Part shown: positions 6,512-9,600 of the stretch, piece by piece | Layout of the letters: the number at the start of each line of letters is the position of its first letter | Numbering within the stretch: position 1 is the stretch's first letter | Notes under the pieces: model-generated | What the model was told of the DNA's origin: nothing | Database searches by the model: none | What the model saw: the letters and a program-made list of their open reading frames with translations, nothing else | Position numbers and translations under genes: made by a program | DNA from: Chloroflexota bacterium | GTDB taxonomy: Bacteria > Chloroflexota > Anaerolineae > JACRMK01 | Direction of reading: 5' to 3' | NCBI GenBank assembly: GCA_016200765.1 | Contig: JACQEC010000084.1 | Span: forward strand, 1-9,600 | Length of the DNA: 9,600 nucleotides

Positions 6512-8287
6512 ATGGCACTGATATTGTACAAACACATTGATCAGGCGTTCGCCGATCTCCATTTAGTACATGGCGGCGTTCGCGAAGATTACTTCGGACT
6601 GCTCTATCTTGAGAAAGAACACCATGTGCCACGGGAACAAGCACTTAATCAAGTTGCCTTTGGTGGGAATGACTACGGGATTGATGGCTTTCATTTTGAC
6701 GCGAAGAAACGCAACTTGTATCTTTTTCAGTTCAAGTACACCCAGGCGTACAACCAATTCAAAGGCTCGATGCAACGATTGATTGACGACGGCGTGGAGT
6801 TGATTTTTACAAAGCCCAATCAGGACGACAAGAAAAACCAACTACTGCTGCAGTTGCGCAGTTGTCTGGTTGACAATCGCGCCGTCATTGACCAAGTTTG
6901 TTTCCGTTTCGTGTTTACCGGAGATCCGCAGGATGCGGAACACAGCAAAGCGTTAGACAAATTGCGCGAGGATCTGGAGGGCAAGAAATACCTTGTCAAA
7001 GAGTTCTTTGGTAATCGCGACGTTGGATTCGTCGTCGAGTTCCGATCGGCTGCCGGGAAGGTAGGCGTCGTCAGCGAGCCGATTGCGAATAGTGTGTTCC
7101 GCGTATCACTCACCGAACCGATCTCAGCCGATGGGCCTGATGGCGAGAAGATGTATATTGGGTTCATGCCTCTGGTTGATTTGCTCCAAATGCACAAAGA
7201 ACTGGGGTCGCATTTCTTTGATCGCAATATCCGGTACGGACTCGGTGAGAGCGAGTCCGTCAATCGCGCCATTTCCAGGGCGCTTCGCCAGATTGTGCTC
7301 GATCAGTCGCTTGATCCGTCGGTATTCGCTTTTCACCACAATGGCATCACGCTATATGCAGAGAAGATGGAAAAGGCGGATGGCGAATGGCTCCTCACCA
7401 CGCCAAGACTGCTGAACGGCGCGCAGACAATTACGACTGCGGCGAGTTTCTGGGGACGAGATGAAGTGCAATCCAGAACTAAGGGTGCTCATACTGCATT
7501 TAATGCGATACGCGTTGTATGCAAAGTGATAACCCATGCGGATCATAAATTTGTGACGACGGTGACCGTCAATAACAATCGACAAAACCCCGTGGAGCCG
7601 TGGAACCTACATGCGAACGACATGATTCAATTGGAGTTGCAGGATAAGTTCATCGAGGACATAGGGATCTACTACGAGCGCCAGGATAATGCCTTCAACC
7701 AGCTGAGCACCGAGGACCTTGAGGAGTACGGGATCAAGGAGGAGTCCAAAGCGCTCCAAATGCTGAAGCTGACGCAGACATTCCTGCTAACCGATGGGCA
7801 GATCAGCCGACTCGCCGAGATGCGGCGGGTATTCGAGGACGACAAGGTCTATGACCAAGTATTCCGACCGACACGGCTCAGGGCCGATTCACGCAAGATC
7901 CTGCTGTGCTACAAGGTCCAATTCCGACTGCGCAAACTCGCCAACGAAATCAGCCAGATGGGGCAGAATAAGTACTGGTTCATGTCGAGGGCTCGCTATC
8001 TTTTGTGGGCTCTCGTCTGCCAAGGATTACTGAACGAACCACAGATCGAGAACCTCTGTGAGAATTTTGGCAACAGCATGACGATGCCCGCCGATTTCAG
8101 CGACAGGCTGAGCACTCTCGCCACGACGAGAGCGCGACCGCTCATTGCGAAGCTGATGGAGGATAAGGACTATGCGGCTAAGGCAAAAGAGGGCAATCTG
8201 AGCTTCTTGCGAACGGACCGGGCATTCGCTCGATGCATGGAGTTCGCCTACACGAGGTGGGATTGGGTACACAGGAAACTGCCATGA
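6512..8287 (+). CDS. AIPR-family protein with PD-(D/E)XK/Mrr-like nuclease domain
   Basis: AIPR proteins (abortive infection/phage resistance family) are found in defence loci and restriction-modification neighbourhoods. The protein has 591 residues. The amino-terminal domain shows YGIDGFHFD and LYLFQFKYT: Asp58 followed by Gln73-x-Lys75, the D-(about 15)-QxK layout of Mrr-type PD-(D/E)XK nucleases; Glu25 is a possible extra ligand. The AIPR core follows with FAFHHNGITLYA (273-284), LLNGAQTITT (300-309, the family's (V/L)NG-QT motif), TVNNNRQNPV (near 352-361) and IYYERQ (386-391). The carboxy-terminal 200 residues are helical without a clear motif. No signal peptide or membrane segment is seen, so it should act in the cytoplasm, presumably on nucleic acid. 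The start at 6512 is set by AGGAG. It is the first intact gene after the transposase relic and heads a run with the acidic gene and the HsdM-like start. All key motifs look intact. Confidence 0.85.
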   Translation: MALILYKHIDQAFADLHLVHGGVREDYFGLLYLEKEHHVPREQALNQVAFGGNDYGIDGFHFDAKKRNLYLFQFKYTQAYNQFKGSMQRLIDDGVELIFTKPNQDDKKNQLLLQLRSCLVDNRAVIDQVCFRFVFTGDPQDAEHSKALDKLREDLEGKKYLVKEFFGNRDVGFVVEFRSAAGKVGVVSEPIANSVFRVSLTEPISADGPDGEKMYIGFMPLVDLLQMHKELGSHFFDRNIRYGLGESESVNRAISRALRQIVLDQSLDPSVFAFHHNGITLYAEKMEKADGEWLLTTPRLLNGAQTITTAASFWGRDEVQSRTKGAHTAFNAIRVVCKVITHADHKFVTTVTVNNNRQNPVEPWNLHANDMIQLELQDKFIEDIGIYYERQDNAFNQLSTEDLEEYGIKEESKALQMLKLTQTFLLTDGQISRLAEMRRVFEDDKVYDQVFRPTRLRADSRKILLCYKVQFRLRKLANEISQMGQNKYWFMSRARYLLWALVCQGLLNEPQIENLCENFGNSMTMPADFSDRLSTLATTRARPLIAKLMEDKDYAAKAKEGNLSFLRTDRAFARCMEFAYTRWDWVHRKLP

Positions 8288-8342
8288 TGGCTCTCCTATG
8301 TGGGCTCTGATTTCTGATGGTGCTCGAAAGGCAATCTTGTCC

Positions 8343-8990
8343 ATGACAAAGGAAACCGAACCGCCCGACGGTTTCGACGAAATTGAAGACGATCTTGAGG
8401 ATCAGGAGGATTCCGACGAAGAGCCTAATCCGCTCGCGGAGGAACGCAGGAACTTAATTGGCTTGTGCGTCGAAGATCGGGAAGCGATTGTAGCGTTGCG
8501 GCAAGAGGTGCGCGAACTGATTAGCCGTGAGGATAATACGCCGAAGGAGATTTTCGACCTCGCGAAGTTGCTATTGGCACTGGGCAATCTGCCGCGCCCC
8601 ACCGAGGGAATCTCCCTGGAATTGGACCTCCACGAGTCCTTTCCGAATGGCGAGAGTACGAGCTATATTCTGTTGCTCGGACATGGGGCTTTCCGACTGG
8701 AGAAAGGTTCGTGGGTTATCGCTGACCCTCGCTTCGGCGGCGATTCCGTCGGCGAAACCTATTTCGAGTGCGAAGTCAGCGGGTATCGTTACGCTCTCCG
8801 CCCAACGGGATTGCAGGAGTGGGTCAGGGAGTTTGCTGAGCAAATGCGGAATCCACAGGTGACGCTGTCGATCGGGGACATAGAACATTCGTCGGGCATC
8901 AACTGGGATAGCCAGGGGAGTGATGAGGATTGGAAGAAGCTAGAGCACGATGACGACTGGTACGATCTTGATAACTTGATAGGGCCATGA
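8343..8990 (+). CDS. Acidic protein of unknown function in the AIPR operon
   Basis: I do not recognise this 215-residue protein. About 52 residues are Asp or Glu against 19 Lys or Arg. The acid is concentrated at the amino end (DEIEDDLEDQEDSDEEPNP, residues 12-30) and at the carboxy end (SDEDWKKLEHDDDWYDLDN). The middle (about 35-85) is predicted by eye as helical or coiled-coil-like (LRQEVRELISRE and following), then a beta-rich part with SYILLLGHGAFRLEKGSWV and YFECEVSGYRYALRP. No signal or membrane segment. The start at 8343 has AAAGG 11 bases upstream; an in-frame ATG at 8298 would add 15 residues and cannot be excluded. It lies 55 bases after the AIPR gene, and its stop overlaps the start of the HsdM-like gene as ATGA, so translation is likely coupled. 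A DNA-mimic or regulatory partner of the nuclease is one speculative role. Confidence 0.8.
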   Translation: MTKETEPPDGFDEIEDDLEDQEDSDEEPNPLAEERRNLIGLCVEDREAIVALRQEVRELISREDNTPKEIFDLAKLLLALGNLPRPTEGISLELDLHESFPNGESTSYILLLGHGAFRLEKGSWVIADPRFGGDSVGETYFECEVSGYRYALRPTGLQEWVREFAEQMRNPQVTLSIGDIEHSSGINWDSQGSDEDWKKLEHDDDWYDLDNLIGP

Positions 8991-9172
8991 GACAACGCAT
9001 GCGCCGCGCGATTGATGCAGACGACTACAAGCAGTTCATCTCTCCGCTGTTGTTCTACAGGTGCCTATCGAAAGCCGAGGCCGCAGAGGAGAAGGCACAT
9101 CCTCTCCAAACCCTCATCCAAGAGGAGACCGCTATTCCGGCGGCTTCTCGCGCGGCGGCAGGACCGCCATGA
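8987..9172 (+). pseudogene. Truncated HsdM-like type I methyltransferase start
   Basis: The ATG overlaps the stop of the acidic gene. Residues 5-28, MRRAIDADDYKQFI followed by SPLLFYRCLS, resemble the amino-terminal helical domain of type I restriction HsdM subunits (pattern LRGxxDxxDYKxxILPLLFxKRLSD). Resemblance stops at about base 9068. The frame then runs on through KAEAAEE and unrelated residues to a TGA at 9172, overlapping the 3' end of the ATP-grasp gene on the other strand. HsdM normally has 450-550 residues, so over 90 percent, including the AdoMet and NPPF catalytic regions, is lost. It shows that the AIPR operon once continued with a DNA N6-adenine methyltransferase. The match rests on about 25 residues, hence moderate certainty. 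Confidence 0.6.
9069..9091. repeat. 23-base match to the glgB tail
   Basis: These bases match 3943-3965 in the glgB tail at 22 of 23 positions (both encode KAEAAEE in the local frame). The copy lies exactly where the HsdM-like similarity ends, so it probably marks a recombination joint and is unlikely to be part of hsdM. Confidence 0.6.
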
Positions 9173-9600
9173 AATCGCGCGTGAAGCGTTCGCTGTACTC
9201 GCTTAACAGCCGTTCTGTGCGCGCCGGGTCGGGCGAGACGACGATCAGCCCGGCGTGGTTCTTCCGCTTCAGCCGCCAGACGATCTGCGGGTCGTCGTAT
9301 GGCGACAGGTCGGGCCACTCCTGCCGCGCCAGACAGATGAGGATGCCCGCGTAGTTGTGCCGCACCGGCGGCAGTTGGTACGTTTGCCCGCGCGCGTGCG
9401 CCACCTCCAAACGGCACCACTCCGCCCAGAGGTTCACGCCGGTGGCGAACTCCACCAACTCCGCGATGTTCGCGCCGCCCACCCGCGCGGCAATCTCCAG
9501 AAAATAGAAGCGGCCATCGGCCTGCGCCTTGATGTACTCGGCGTGATTCACGCCGCGCACCATGCCCAGCGCGCCGATCACCTGCCGGTTCAGCGCGAAC
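9132..9600 (-). CDS. ATP-grasp domain protein, carboxy-terminal part
   Basis: The frame is open to the window edge, so the 5' part lies outside; 155 codons are visible, beginning FALNRQVIGALGMVRGVNHAE. The segment FYFLEIAARVGGANIAELVE matches the metal-binding end of the ATP-grasp fold (E-I-x-x-R-x-GG), followed by a typical small carboxy-terminal domain with AGILICLARQ. ATP-grasp enzymes join a carboxylate to an amine or thiol through an acyl-phosphate, as in carbamoyl phosphate synthase, peptide ligases and biotin carboxylase; the substrate cannot be read from this part. The GTG at 9581 is internal. High GC and codon use agree with the left-hand host genes and differ from the island. The TAG stop at 9134-9132 lies inside the reading frame of the truncated HsdM-like gene on the other strand. 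Confidence 0.88.
   Translation of the reverse strand, partial: FALNRQVIGALGMVRGVNHAEYIKAQADGRFYFLEIAARVGGANIAELVEFATGVNLWAEWCRLEVAHARGQTYQLPPVRHNYAGILICLARQEWPDLSPYDDPQIVWRLKRKNHAGLIVVSPDPARTERLLSEYSERFTRDFMAVLPPREKPPE

Noticed and set aside
9085..9105. AGAGGA/TCCTCT hairpin downstream of the ATP-grasp stop as a terminator
   Set aside because: The stem is only six pairs with a nine-base loop and no T-run on the minus strand; not enough to call.
1..9600. CRISPR array, tRNA or rRNA genes
   Set aside because: I saw no regularly spaced direct repeats and no tRNA- or rRNA-like segments on reading the window.

Overview
The window looks like a bacterial chromosome segment of high GC content. The gene mix (creatininase family, GlgB with an extended tail, DUF3179 lipoprotein, DUF4160/DUF2442 pair, ATP-grasp) resembles what is often seen in Chloroflexota, but that placement is a low-confidence guess because there is no rRNA or taxonomic marker here.

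Layout. Positions 1-792 hold the 3' part of a creatininase-family hydrolase. Next come an orphan CopG-type antitoxin (835-1098) with an extended -10 box placed for leaderless transcription, and a convergent DUF4160-DUF2442 pair (1707-1158, minus strand). A glycogen branching enzyme gene (1870-4040) keeps its catalytic residues but carries two internal deletions, one of which shifts the frame. After a short non-coding stretch with two inverted repeats comes a DUF3179 lipoprotein gene (4275-5294). It is interrupted by one in-frame TGA exactly where the family has the first Cys of a CPLC motif. This is either a nonsense mutation or a selenocysteine codon. Directly after its stop, in the same frame, lies a relic of the 3' end of a second glgB (5295-5435).

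From about 5436 to 9068 the sequence changes character (lower GC, different genes) and reads as an accessory island of defence and mobile genes. It holds a 28-codon DNA methyltransferase amino-terminal fragment behind a good promoter, a heavily damaged IS4/IS701-like transposase, an intact AIPR-family protein with a PD-(D/E)XK/Mrr-like nuclease site, an unrecognised very acidic 215-residue protein, and an HsdM-like type I methyltransferase amino terminus cut after about 28 codons. The last three are co-directional; the acidic gene and the hsdM-like start overlap as ATGA, so they look like one operon whose 3' part has been lost. A 23-base stretch at the right edge (9069-9091) matches the glgB tail (3943-3965) at 22 positions, which suggests the island split a glgB 3' relic in two.

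After 9132 the high-GC host sequence resumes with the carboxy-terminal part of an ATP-grasp protein on the minus strand.

Most notable for follow-up: the UGA-PLC site in the DUF3179 gene, the AIPR/acidic protein/HsdM-like arrangement, and the glgB decay and duplication that mark the island boundaries.
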